The notes under the pieces: generated by a model
Told to the model about the DNA's origin: nothing
The model's database searches: none
What the model saw: only the letters and a program-made list of their open reading frames with translations
Shown here: positions 35,456 through 49,479 of the stretch, one piece after another
Layout: the number at the start of each line of letters is the position of its first letter
How positions within the stretch are numbered: position 1 is the first letter of the stretch
Assembly (NCBI RefSeq): GCF_027887165.1
Contig: NC_077230.1
Coordinates: 262,388,976-262,452,975 of the forward strand
Length of the DNA stretch: 64,000 nucleotides
Reading direction: 5' to 3'
Source of the DNA: Monodelphis domestica
Lineage: Eukaryota; Chordata; Mammalia; Didelphimorphia; Didelphidae
Translations under genes and position numbers: made by a program

Positions 35456-36254
35456 AAAAAGAACTTGTGGTTAACATATAAAATATCTTATGTCTAGAAA
35501 ATCTAAGTAAAGGGAAAACAAATTTATAATAGATCCTTAAATAAGGGCCCAATTAAAATGATTTTAAATATTATACACTTACCCAATCAGTAGCCAGGAC
35601 TAAAGAAAGTTTGCCACACTAGGAAAGACAGAAAAGGGACTAGATTTTTTGTGTGATAGGGAATTGTCATCCTCTGGTCTGATTTTACCTTCACTCTCAG
35701 CAATAGGGAGAGCCATGGTGATAACCAAATTTCAGTATTTGTCTGGGAGTATTTCACAAGGAGTGTGGTACAAGGTGTCCTCTGTCTTAACATGTGTCAA
35801 GCACCGCAATCTTGAGTCTCACAGTAGGTTCAAGTTCTTTTGTATTGGCTTAGAAGTTGCAGCTGCCCAGAGAGCAGCTCCAAGGATTCCCAGTTTGTAA
35901 GTTCCAAAGACTGCAGCAAACAGCAACAGTAATAGGAATAGTAGCAGTAGCATGAGTGAGCAGGATCAGGAGCAAGCAGATCAGGAGCATCCCGAGAAGT
36001 TGGCCAGGACCACCCAAGAGGCTGGATAAGCATCAGGAAAGGTGGCTCAAGCAGATGGGCGAGAGAAGCAGCTTATCTCTTCTCTGCAGAGTCCCTGACT
36101 CATTCCCACAAAGTAAAGCAGCTAGCAACTGGCAAAAAGTAGGGGGGAAAAACAGCAGAAGTAGGGCTGCAGATCCAAAGAGAATTCAAAGTTCTCTTGG
36201 AGTTTGCTGGGGAGGGGGGATGTGAAGGGGAGCAACAAGCTGTGGCAGGAGAAA
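35456..36254 (-). mobile_element. Internal part of the retrovirus-like element, side next to the 5' LTR
   Basis: It begins with the right copy of the L1 target duplication (to 35470). About 780 bp of relatively GC-rich sequence with no recognisable gag, pol or env. A 'cagcagtag' trinucleotide-like stretch lies near 35.92-35.95 kb. Too short to have encoded a full set of retroviral proteins. Confidence 0.5.
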
Positions 36255-36546
36255 TGTGGCTTAAAAAATTATCTAGGTTATCTTAAAAATATCCTTTTTA
36301 AGAGATTTATTAATGATCATTAGAAATAATGGAATAAAAAATAACAAAATAAAAAACCACGTGCCCATGGCTAATCTGCCTGTTCAAAACCCCACTTACC
36401 ACCACAATCTCCAACAGGAAGCAAAGAGAGTGGGACCAGAAACCTCACTGCCTAATATCTCCTGTCTACAGGAAGTATGTAATAACAGGAAGTCAATGGG
36501 CTCCCAGGAAATGTAGTTTTTAGGGTAATAGATTTCTAATTATTCA
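36255..36546 (-). repeat. 5' LTR of the retrovirus-like element
   Basis: Matches 27670-27969 over 'agagatttattaatg.tcattagaaat', 'ccatggctaatct.cc' and 'caacaggaagcaaagagagtgggacca'. The inner boundary (near 36241-36255) is uncertain; I could not identify a primer-binding site. Confidence 0.65.
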
Positions 36547-37689
36547 AGGTTAAGCTATATGTATTCCTATATGGAAGGAGGATATTTTAATTTTTAAAAA
36601 ATTATATCAGTTGTAGAGCAGTTAGAAGGAGTATACATAGAGGGTATGAAATAAGCTGATTAGGATAAAATGATGTGCAAACAAATTGGGAGGGGGTATA
36701 AAAGAGGATTTCAATGAGAGAAAAGGGGAGGGAAATATGGAATGAGATAAATTATCTCACCTGAAGAGTCATGAAAAACTATAATAGTGGAGGAGAAGAT
36801 AATAGTGGTGACAGGCAGTGCTTAAACCTTACTCTCATCATAAATGGCTCAATGAGGGAATAAAAACCATTCTTATTGAGATATTGAATTCTATTTTACC
36901 CTATATAGAAGTAAGAGTGGGATAAGACAAGGATAGTTGGGAGTGGCAACAGAAGGAAGGAGGAAATAGTGGGGGTGATAAAAAATAAATCATCAGTGAG
37001 GAGGGTTAGAATGAAAGAAAAGAGCAGAATCAAAAGAGGAAGATAAGATGAATGGGAATACATAGTTGGTAATCATAACTTAATGTGAATAGGATGAATT
37101 CACCCATAAAACAGAAGTGGATAGCAGAGTAGATTAAAAATCAGAACCCTACTATATGCTGGTTACAAGAAGCATATTTGAGGCAGGGTGACACATACAG
37201 AATAAAAAGTAAGGGGCTGGAGCAGACTTTATTGTGCATCATCTGAAGTAAAAAAACAAAAAAAGAGTACCAATTATGATCTCAGACAAAGCTAAAGCAA
37301 AAATACATCTGATTAAAAGAAAAGAAATCACATCTTGCTGAAAGGTACAATAAACAACAAAGTAATATGAATATTAAACATATATGCACCAAATAGTATA
37401 GCCTCTACATTTTTAAAGGAGAAATTCAACAAAATTTAGGAGGAAGTAGACAGTAAAAATATATTGGTCAGGGAATTTCAACTTCCCTTTTTCAGATCTA
37501 GATAAATCTAACCAAAAAACAAACAAGAAAGAAGTAAAGGAAGTGAATGAAATCTTAGAAAAGTTAGAACTAATAGCTCTTTGGAGAGAATTGAATGGGA
37601 GTAGAAAGAAATATACCTTCTTTTTAGCAGTACAGGGCTCCTACACAAAAAAAAATGACAATGTATTAGGGCATAAAAACTTCACTATA

Positions 37690-38266
37690 TTATATCTATA
37701 TTTTGGAAAGGGGGAAGGAAGGTAATACAAAGGGAAAACAGCACATATAAATAATATTGAATTTATTAACAGAGAAGGGATGAAAGAAGGAAGGAAAATG
37801 GGAGAAGGGAAATCTAACTGTTTTAACCTCTACTTAAATCCACTACTTAACTACCTTAACTAATTACATAAATTCCTAAAGGCAAGTCCAACAGGTAACC
37901 AGACTTCTCACATTCAAAGAGTCCTTTGATGGGTCAGGTACAGGAATTCAGCTGAGTCCTCAGAAGTTCAAAAGAGAGACTAATTTCCTCCAATTTTCCT
38001 CTCTGTCCATCAGAGTGTATTGGGGAAATTCTGCTCGCTCTTGCTTGATGATATTTAAGGAGGCTGCTCCCAGATGTCCAAGGCAGTCTAGGAGAGATTA
38101 GATTTGCACCCTTCAGACTTCACTTCTCAACTCCAGACTGTTGTTGAAAAACTGGATCTTCAAAAGTTTGGAACATTTCCTATCAGACTTGAGAGAATTC
38201 TGAGTCTTGAGGGCTTGTCAATAAAACTCTTTGCACCCTGTAATTTGCCTCGCTATAACAACCAAA
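37690..38266. mobile_element. Probable solo LTR inside the old L1
   Basis: The old L1 endonuclease region stops near 'gggcataaaaacttcac' and resumes at 'aaatgcaaaaaagcagaa', so roughly 575 bp is foreign. Read on the plus strand it has 'gatatttaagg' (TATA-like, 38,048) and AATAAA (38,219), followed by 'ctctttgcaccctgtaatttgcctcgctataaca'. An opposite orientation is possible because the minus strand starts TGTTATAGC and also has an AATAAA. No flanking duplication was recognised. It is a fossil. Confidence 0.5.
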
Positions 38267-38479
38267 TGCAAAAAAGCAGAAGTAAATCCATCCTTTTCAT
38301 ATCATAATGCAGTAAAAATTATAATCAATAAAACTCCATAGAAATACAAATCAAAAATTAATTGGAAATGAAATAATTTAATGTTAAAAAAGAAACGGGT
38401 CAAAGAGCAAATTATAGAAATAATCAATAATTTTATTAATTAGAATGACAATGAAGAAAACACATATCAAAACATATGG

Positions 38480-40605
<2,126 letters not shown>

Positions 40606-41870
40606 AAATGTATGAGATACAGACAAAGCAGTACTTGGGGGAAATTTTATATCTCTGAATGCTTATACAAATGAAGAAAATACAGATCAATGAATTGGGC
40701 ATGCAACTAAAAATTGTTGAAAAAGAACAAATTAAAAATATTCAATTAAAGAATAAATTGAAAATCTTAAAAATTAAAGGAGGAATTAATAACGTTGAAA
40801 GTAAGAGAACAATTGAACTAATAAATAAGACTAGAAGTTGGTTTTATGAAAAAAACAAACTAGATAGAGCATTGGTAATTTTTATTTTAAAAAAGGAAAG
40901 AAAAAATAAAATAATCAATATCAAAAATGAAAAGGTGAAATTACCACCAATGAAGAGGAAATTAAAGCAATCATTAGGAGCTATTTTACACAATTGTATG
41001 CCAATAAATCTAACAATCTAAGTGAAAATGGATCATATTTACAAAAATACAAATTGCCCAGATTAACAAAAGAGGAAATAGAACACTTAAATAATACCAT
41101 CTCAGAAAAAAATTGAACAAGCCATCAATGAACTCCTGAAGAACAAAATCTCCAGGGACAGATGGATTCACAAGTAAATTCTATCAAACATTTAAAAAGC
41201 AATTAATCCCAATACTACATAAAATATTTGGGGAAATATTCAGAGAAGGAATCCTATCAAATCATACTTAATAAACAAAATATTGTACTGTTACCCAAGC
41301 AAGGAAGAACGAAAACTGAGCAAGAAAATTATAGGCCAATTTCATTCATGAATATAGCTGCAAAAATTTTAAATAAAATACTAGGAAGGAGACTACAATA
41401 ATATATCACAAGGATTCATTTGTTATGACCAACTGGAATTTACAGCAAAAATTCAAGGCTAGTTTTAATATTAAGAAAACTATCAGGATAATTGATCATA
41501 TCAATAACCAAACTAACAGAAGTCACATGATTAGTCAGAAAATAGATGAAGAAAAAGACTTTGACAAAATACAAAACCCAGTCCTTTTAAAAATATTAGA
41601 ATGGGTCATGCCTTAAAATGATAAGTAGCATCTACCTAAAGCCTTCAGCAAGTATCATCTGCAATGGGGATAAGATAGAAGCCTTCCCAGTAAGATTAGG
41701 AGTGAAGCAAGGATGCCCATTATCACCACTATCATTTAATAATGTATTAGAAATGCTGGCTTTAGCAATAAGGAAAGAAAAAGTAATTGAAGGAATTAAA
41801 GTAAGCAGTGAAGAAACCAAACCATCACTCGTTGTAGATGATATAGTTATGTATTTAAAGAATACTAGAG

Positions 41871-42526
41871 GGTCTGTACCCCAAAGAGATAATGGACAAA
41901 AAGACTTGTACAAAAATATTCGTAGCTGCGCTCTTTGTGGTGGCCAAAAATTGGAAAATGAGGGGATGCCCTTCAATTGGAGAATGGCTGAACAAATTGT
42001 GGTATATGTTGGTGATGAAATACTATTGTGCTAAAAGGAATAATAAAGTGGAGGAATTCCATGGAGACTGGAACAACCTCCAGGAAGTGATGCAGAGTGA
42101 GAGGAGCAGAAGCAGGAGAACATTGTACACAGAGACTGATACATTGTGGTACAATCGAAGGTGATGGACTTCTCCATTAGTATCAATGCAATGTCCCTGA
42201 ACAATCTGCAGGGATCTAAAAAATACTACCCACAAGCAGAGGATAAACTGTAGGAGTAAAAATACCAATGAAAAGCAACTGCTTGACTACAGGGTTGGAG
42301 GAGATAAGACTGAGGAGAGACTCTAAATGAACACTATAATGCAAATTCCAACAACAGAGAAATGGGTTCGAGTCAAGAACACATGTGATAACCAGAGGAA
42401 TCATGCGTTGGCTATGGGAGAGGGAAAGGCGGGGGGGGGGGGTTGGGGGGGAGGAAAAGAAAATGATCTTTGTTTCCAGTGAATAATGTACGAAAACGAC
42501 CAAATAAAATGTCTAAAAATTTAAAA
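41871..42526 (+). mobile_element. 5'-truncated L1 inserted in the old L1's ORF2
   Basis: It starts abruptly in the ORF2 C-terminal region ('ggtctgtaccccaaagagataatggac') and runs through the stop, a 3' UTR with a very G-rich tract (about 42429-42453) and a short A-tail. The 14-bp duplication 'aaagaatactagag' flanks it perfectly (41857-41870, 42527-42540). Sequence is close to the 28.5-kb L1, so it is a young subfamily in an old target. Confidence 0.95.
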
Positions 42527-43849
42527 AAAGAATACTAGAGAATCAACTAAAAACATAGTTGAAATAATTAATAACTTCATTAAAGCTTCAGGATACAAAA
42601 TAAATCCACAAAACCATTGGCAATTCCTTATATTACTGACAAAAGTCCAGCTGCAAAAGTTAGAAAGAGAATTCTATCTAAAATCACTCTAGACAAAATA
42701 AAATATCTGAGAATCAACTTGCCAAGGCAAACCAAGAAACTATGTGAACACAATTATAAAACACTTTTCAGATAAACAAAATCAGATCTAAACAATTGGA
42801 AAAAAATATTAATTATTCATGGGTAGGTCATGCTAATATAATTAAAATGACAATTCTACCTAAATTAATTTATGTACCAATCAAACTACCTAATAATTAT
42901 TTTATAGAACTAAAAAAAAAATAATAACAAAATTCAGAACAAAAGAACAAAAGATCAAGAATATCAAGAGAACTAATAAAAAAAATGTGAAGGAAGGTGG
43001 CCTATCAGTCCCAAATCTCAAACTGTTAAAAAAAAAAAGCAACAATCATCAAAACAATCTGGTACTGCCTAAAAAACAGGATGGTAGATCAATGGAGTAG
43101 ATTAAGTACAAAATTTCCAAGGGTAAATGGCCTTAGCAATCTAGTGTTTGATATAGACAAATATTCCAGCTTATGGAATAAGAATTCACTATTTAACAAA
43201 AACTTCTGAGAAAATGGGAAATATTATAACAGAAGTTAGGTATTGCCCAATATCTCACATTCTATACCAAGATAAGTTCAAAATGTATATATGACTTAGA
43301 CATAAAGAGTGACATGATAATTAAAATTAGGAATACACAGAATAATTTACCTGGCAGATCTCTGGAGAAGGAAAGAATTTATGACCAAACAAGAGAGATA
43401 AAGTATTATAACATATAAAATGAATACTTCTGAGCACATTAAATAAAAATAAAATATTATATTGCAAAATATAATATTTAATATAACAAATAGTATAAAA
43501 TAATTATAATAAAATAAATAAAAGTTTTGTACAAACAAAACTAATATAACCAAGATTAAAAGGGGAACAACAAACTGGAAAAAATCTTCATAAAAAATTA
43601 TCACAAATTTCTCTGATAAAGGTCTAATTTCTCAAATTAGAGAACTTAGACTAATTAGAGAAATAGACTAATTTGAGAACTAAATCAAATTTCAAATTTC
43701 TAAGACTAGTAACCATTCCCCAAATGGCAAATGGCCAAAGGATAGGAACAAGCTATTTTCAAATGAAGAAATCAAAGCCATCAATATTTTCTATTATGTT
43801 CTGATAGTATTCACCAGAAGGAGATAATATTTATTGAATTCCTGCAATA

Positions 43850-45560
43850 TAATGAGATACTGCTGGACTCAACTTAAAAGGTACACCCTCCAAAAAAAGC
43901 CTGAACTCTAGAACATACAGGTTTAAGGAGAAGGAAGAAGGAAGATCCCAGGACCCCTCCCCCACCTAAGTTCTGAGCCTCCAGTGGTGACTGGAATCTC
44001 TGGGCAGGCAAGGGCGCTAGTCCAGAGGGAATACTGTGGCAGAACAGCTGTACCAGGCTCAGGGCTTTGAACACAGGCAGAGTAGAGGCAGATAGAATAG
44101 ACTTGGGGTAAGTGATCTCAATAAGACAGTCTTCGATAAACCCAAAGATCCAGGCTTTGGGGACAAAAATCCACCATTTGATAAAAACTACTGGGAAAAT
44201 TGGAAGACAGTATGGGAGAGATTGGGTTTGGATCAACACCTCACACCCTACACCAAGATAAACTCAGAATGGGTGAATGACTTGAATATAAAGAAGGAAA
44301 CTAAAGTAAATTAGGTGAACACAGAATAGTATACGTCAGACCTTTGGGAAAGGAAAGATTTTAAAACCAAGCAAGATTTAGAAAAAAAAAATTACAAAAT
44401 GTAAAATAAATAATTTTATTACATTAAATTAAAAAGGGTTTGTACAAACAAAACCAATGTAACCAAAATTGGAAGGGAAGCAACAAATTGAGAAAAAATC
44501 TTCATAACAAAAATCTTTGACAAAGGTCTAATTACTCAAATTTATAAAAAGGTAAATCAATTGTGCAAAAAAAAAAAAATCAAGCCATTCCCCAATTGAC
44601 AAGTGGACAAGGGACATGAATAGGCAGTTTTCAGTTAAAGAAATCAAAACTATTTTTAAGCACATGAAAAAGTGTTCTAAATCTCTTACTCATCAGAGAG
44701 ATGCAAATCAAAACAACTCTGAGGTACCACCTCACACCTAGCAGATTAGCTAACATGATAGCAAAGGAAAGTAATGAATGTTGAAGGGGATGTGGCAAAA
44801 TTGGGACATTAATGCACTGCTTGTGGAGTTGTGAATTGATCCAACCATTCTGGAGGGCAATTTGGAACTATACCCAAAGGGCACTAAAATACTGTCTGTC
44901 CTTTGATCCAGCCATAGCACTGCTGGATTTGTATTCCAAAGAGATAATAAGGAAAAAGACTTGTACAAGAATATTCATAGCTGGGCTCTTTGTAGTGGCA
45001 AAAAACTGGAAAATGAGGGGATGCCCTTTAATTGGGAAATGGCTGAAAATAATGTGGTATCTATTGGTGATGGAGTACTATTGTGCTCAAAGGAATAATG
45101 AACTGGAGGAATTCCATGTGAACTGGAATGACCTCCAAGAATTGATTCAGAGTGAAAGGAGCAGAACCAAGATAAGAGACTGATACACTGTGGTACAATT
45201 GAATGTAATGGACTTCTCCATTAGTAACAATGCTATGATCCAGAACAATTCAGAGGGATTTATGAGAAAGAACACTACCCACATTCAGAGGAAAAACTGT
45301 GGGAGTAGAAATACAAAAGAAAAACAATTGATTGATCACATGGCATCTAGGGGGATATGATTGGAGCTGTAGACTCTAAATGAACATCCTAATGCAAACA
45401 CCAACAACATGAAAATAGGTTTTGATCAAAGACACATGTAATACCCAATGAAATTGCATGTTGGTTGTGGGAAGGGTTGGGGGGAGGGGAAGTAAAGAAT
45501 ATGATTCTTGTAACCAAGGAAAAATGTTCTAAATTAACTAAATAAATTTTTTTTAAAAAG
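43850..45560 (+). mobile_element. Chimeric L1: 5' UTR fragment joined to the ORF2 end
   Basis: 43.85-44.08 kb aligns with the L1 5' UTR ('aaaaggtacaccctccaaaaaaagcc', 'gaaggaagatcccaggacccctcccccacc', compare 28.65-28.76 kb). At about 44.085 kb it passes directly into ORF2 ('agatagaatagacttgggg', compare 33.65 kb) and continues through the C-terminal domain (123-codon open stretch 44812-45183, with 'WNDLQELIQSERSRTK'), the 3' UTR and the A-tail. ORF1 and the endonuclease and RT domains are absent, a loss of about 5 kb relative to the full-length copy. Confidence 0.8.
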
Positions 45561-46279
45561 AGGAAAGTGCTTTGTAAACCTTGAAGTATCATGGAAATAT
45601 TTCACTGAATTCAGCTGATAGTTTCACAGAAGATAGTCAGGCCATTCTCATGGATAATGTAGAGATAAGTAGATTAGTATAGAATTGGATAGATTCCATA
45701 CTGTGTGAATAATTGAACCCAAAAAGTAGTTATCATAAGCAGGTAAAACGTTTTCTTCAGTAGCATGCCTAACTAGTCTATTCTTACTCCTATATTGCTC
45801 ACCAAATTTTATCAATATTTTCAATGAATAAATAGATGACTTCCTCAACCAATGCACAAATAGCACAATACTGAGAGGGGTATCTAACATGTTGGACATC
45901 AAAATTGATATCCAAAAAGGTCTTGGCCAGTAAGATTAAATTTAATAGCAAAAAATCAGTGGAGTTCAATGCATAGTGCTAATTCAGAGTTCAAAAACTA
46001 CAGAAATACAGACTAGAAAAGGACTAGCTAGATAAGAATTGCTCTTTTTTTTAAAAAAAATCTATTTTGACTAAAAGCTCAAAATAAAACAACACAATGA
46101 CATTATAATCAAAAAATAATGTTATCTGAAGCCATTTTGAAAGGCTTCATGTCCAGAACAGAGAAAGAAAAGTCCCAATAGTCTCTGCTCTGATTAGGTA
46201 ACATTTTTAGTATGGTACTCAGTTCTGGGCATTGCATTTTCAGGACAATAACAAAATGACACATGTATAAATGAGTCAA
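45561..46279. other. No recognisable gene
   Basis: The first 20 bp after the L1 tail ('agtgctttgtaaaccttgaag') look like a MIR tail. The remainder is unassigned. Confidence 0.35.
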
Positions 46280-46345
46280 TGCAAGAGTCTTTATTAAGCA
46301 CTTATTGTATGCCAGTATACTGTGTTAAGCAGAGAAAGCCCTGCA
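46280..46345 (-). mobile_element. L2 3' tail
   Basis: 'caatgcaagagtctttattaagcacttattgtatgccagtatactgtgttaagc' is the complement of the L2 terminal block. Confidence 0.65.
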
Positions 46346-46449
46346 TTTTCTGGTCCTTATGTTCAATTAGCAGGCATGATCCAGGCTCAAGAGCTAGATT
46401 CAGGCTAAAGAAACTACTATGGATACAAGATTATACATATTTCACACTT

Positions 46450-46775
46450 CCACAACAGGGGATATGATAGTTGACTTCAGGTACTTGAAGATCTGCTGTA
46501 TAGAGGAGGGATCATTTTGTTCTCTTCAAGGAGCCTAGAAGATATTAATGGAAATTTCAGAATGGTAGATCTCAGATTGATATAAATGAAACTTTCTCAA
46601 CAGTCAGAGCTAAGCAAAAATGAATGTACTGCCTTGAAAATTAGTAAGTTACCCCATCCTCAATGTAAGCCTTCAAATAGAAGCTGGATAGCCATTTATC
46701 TGAGCTGTTTCTCCTGAGAGGAGTGGATTGGACTAGATGACCTCTGAAGTACTGGACTATTAAAAAATGCTGTGA
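46450..46775 (+). mobile_element. CR1/L3 LINE 3' end
   Basis: 'ggggatatgatagttgacttcaggtacttgaagatctgctgtatagagg', 'caacagtcagagctaagcaaaaatgaatgtactgcctt', 'tcaaatagaagctggatagccatttatctgagctg', 'ggattggactagatgacctctgaagtac' are collinear with the L3 3' end. Confidence 0.8.
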
Positions 46776-47133
46776 TTGTATGCCTGGAATGTTTCTTTTC
46801 AAGCAAATCACTATTGAGTTTCAAGGTCATCAAGTAAACCATTGACAGGTTGCATTATATTCCTGGTTTTGTGTCATCTCTTTTTCAATAATAATTTGCT
46901 AGGAAACATCACACTTTCTAGAAACAGACACCATCATTCATGGTCATGGTTGGGAAATAAAAGTGTCTAATATGGAAGTATGTTTTGCATGACTTCATAT
47001 ATAGAATTGATGTCATATTGCCTGCTTTCTCAAGGAGTGGAAGAAGGATAGAAGTGAGGAAGAGAATGTGGAACTCCAAAAAATTTTAATAAATGTTTAA
47101 AAGTTTAATGTAATTTGGAAATATTTAATGTGA
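46776..47133. other. No recognisable feature
   Basis: Short AT-rich spacer before the composite microsatellite. Nothing assigned. Confidence 0.35.
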
Positions 47134-47134
47134 T

Positions 47135-47201
<67 letters not shown>

Positions 47202-47269
47202 CAGATGAAAGAGATATAGATGGATGGATGGATGGATGGATGGATGGATGGATGGATGGATGGATGGAT
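47134..47269. repeat. Composite (GAAA)n(GATA)n(GGAT)n microsatellite
   Basis: Three tetranucleotide phases in succession: about 27 bp of AAAG, about 43 bp of ATAG, a 20-bp transition, then about 50 bp of GGAT. This suggests stepwise conversion of one motif to another by point change and slippage. Confidence 0.97.
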
Positions 47270-48589
47270 ACATGATTATCCCAGAATATGAGATCCTTGG
47301 GATTTCATTTGTGCACTGAATTAAAATTAAAATTCTATGTGAAATATTATTTGTAAGTCATAACAGGAAATGGAAAAAGAAGTCCTCAAAAAGCAAGAAA
47401 CTGCCATACTTGACATTCTATCTGTGTTGAGTGGCTCAGAGACCCCAACCATGAGGAGTATATGTCTCTGTTGTTAGAAAATGTAGTTATTACCTTGGCA
47501 TCACATTTACTCCTTTATCACTCCTAAAAAGCCTTATTTGTCTCTTACTTTGATTTTCTCTTTCCTATTCTACCATATAATTTTCCCCTGCACTTTTTAC
47601 CTTTGATTTCTCAGTAGTTCACCCTGACTTGATTTTCCGTACAATATTGAATTCCTGCCAGTTCTCTATAAGTCATTTCACATTGTTTCCAAGTGTGATT
47701 TTCTCTAGGCCTGGACACAGTGAATGTGAAACACAGTGCTATATGAAAAGCCAGTGCCTGCAAATTTGCTTTGTTAAAGCAGTGTAATTGGCTGCCATGG
47801 TGCCTCTAGTTGGAGCAGGGAAAACCAACTAAATGATCATCAGGGGTAAAGGTGACAGAAAAAAAAATAGCTAGTTAATCCATCCAACTTTCTTGATGGT
47901 TCCTATCAGTACAGAAAAGCTGAGTCTGGGGGTGGGCTGAGGGTGGTAGATTGGAAAAGGAAGTGGGGACCTGTATGGTGTCCATACAGGTGACAGGCAA
48001 TATTCCTGTAAAATTGCTTCTGATCTAGTAATGGGGAGAAAATGACTCAAAGAAAATGCTTCATATAAGAGAGGGCTACAAGGGAAAGGAAAATCTGAAG
48101 TGTTCTGTCATATCTAATATAACAAAAGCACGAGAAAGCCCTGGAATTTCAGTCTTGACAATTGCTATATACACTGTCTTAGTGCCCTATATTGCCCAAG
48201 CTGCCAAGACAGGTCTTTTTCACTTCATTTTTTACTCTTCACTTTTTTTTTTAATAAAGCCCTCTCTTTGACCTGGCCCAAAGTAAACAGCACCAAGCAG
48301 CTACTCAAAGAGACATGTTTGGTTCCATTTTTTCTGACACACTTATGAGATCTCCCATCAGTTGAGGAATCGGTAATAGCTCTAATTTTCTGTCTTCATC
48401 AGTTGGTATAACTCCTCTGAACAATTCTCCCCTTATCATTGAATAAATCCTTGTGATCTAATTTTATCTTGTTCTTCTGATCCCTGCCACCATGATGGCA
48501 TATGATGTTTTTAGGAGAAAACAGTCATCACTCTGAGTGAATAAAAAAATCATAGGGTTAAAAGGGGAACAGATCTAAGAAATCAGCTA
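47270..48589. other. No recognisable gene or repeat
   Basis: About 1.3 kb of mixed-composition sequence. Short open frames have no domain. I cannot rule out unique regulatory sequence. Confidence 0.35.
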
Positions 48590-49357
48590 TGCCACCTCAT
48601 ATCTGAATCATGCTCCCTCCTATAAAATGCCCCATCAGTCTTTCTTTAAATAGTTCCAGGTAGTCAATGTACTTCTACCCAAGGTAACTCATTTCACTTT
48701 TGGACAACTCTAATTAGCAAAATGCTTTTCCTGGTATCAAGCCTAAATTTACCTTTTTGGGGGAAACCTCCACTCTGTTCCTTTTTCTGCTCTCAAGAGT
48801 CAAGTAGAACTCATTTTCCATGGGGATCATCTTTCAAATGTATGAAGACAACCACTTAACCTCATCTAAGTCTATTCCTCTCCAACTTCGCCAATTCCTT
48901 TCATTGATCCTCATATGGAATGATCTCAAAGCCTTTCACCCTACTCATTGCCTCCAAAAAGGGACTGTTTTTGTATCCATCAATTTAGCACAGTGCTTAG
49001 AAGATAGGAGGTAAGTATTTGTTGATTGGATGATTGATTAGTCTCCTCTGAATATTCACCAGCTTATCTAAAACTTTCCTAAAATGTAGCAAACATATAT
49101 AAATGTGATATCCTACATGTGAACTGAGCAAAGTACAATATATCAAGATTATCTCTTACCTCTCTCTTAATGAAGGCTTAGATCCCATCAGCTCCCTTAG
49201 CTTAACATCACTTTGTTTTCTCAAATTGAACATCCAGGCTATGAAAACTCAGATATTTTTTAGGTGAAAGGCCATCTTGCTACACTCACCAATTTGTGAG
49301 GCTGATTTTTTGAATCCCAGCATAGACTTCATTTAATGTATATTAGATAGGTAGATA

Positions 49358-49362
<5 letters not shown>

Positions 49363-49432
<70 letters not shown>
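49363..49432. repeat. (GA)n microsatellite
   Basis: About 35 perfect GA units. Confidence 0.98.
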
Positions 49433-49435
<3 letters not shown>

Positions 49436-49479
49436 GAAGGGCAGAGGTAGAGACAGAGAGACAGAGACAAAGACAGACC

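Larger units (their letters stand above)
27670..36546 (-). mobile_element. Small endogenous retrovirus-like element, split by a full-length L1
   Basis: A pair of direct repeats of about 300 bp lies at 27670-27969 and about 36255-36546. In minus orientation they begin TGTATAATTAG / TGAATAATTAG and carry AATAAA. The 4-bp duplication AGGT flanks the outer ends (27666-27669 and 36547-36550), and the old L1 reads straight across once the element is set aside. A purine tract ('agaggggaa' on the minus strand) abuts the inner edge of the 27.97-kb LTR, as expected for a 3' LTR. Excluding the L1, only about 1.3 kb of internal sequence remains, with no recognisable gag, pol or env. It is a broken, inactive fossil. 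The 4-bp duplication suits a gammaretrovirus-like (class I) element. Confidence 0.75.

Noticed and set aside
38104-38307. 67-codon frame upstream of the HNRNPH1 copy
   Set aside because: It lies in the probable LTR and crosses into the old L1, so it is not an exon.
47134-47269. CRISPR-like repeated units
   Set aside because: The units are contiguous tetranucleotides without spacers; it is a eukaryotic microsatellite.
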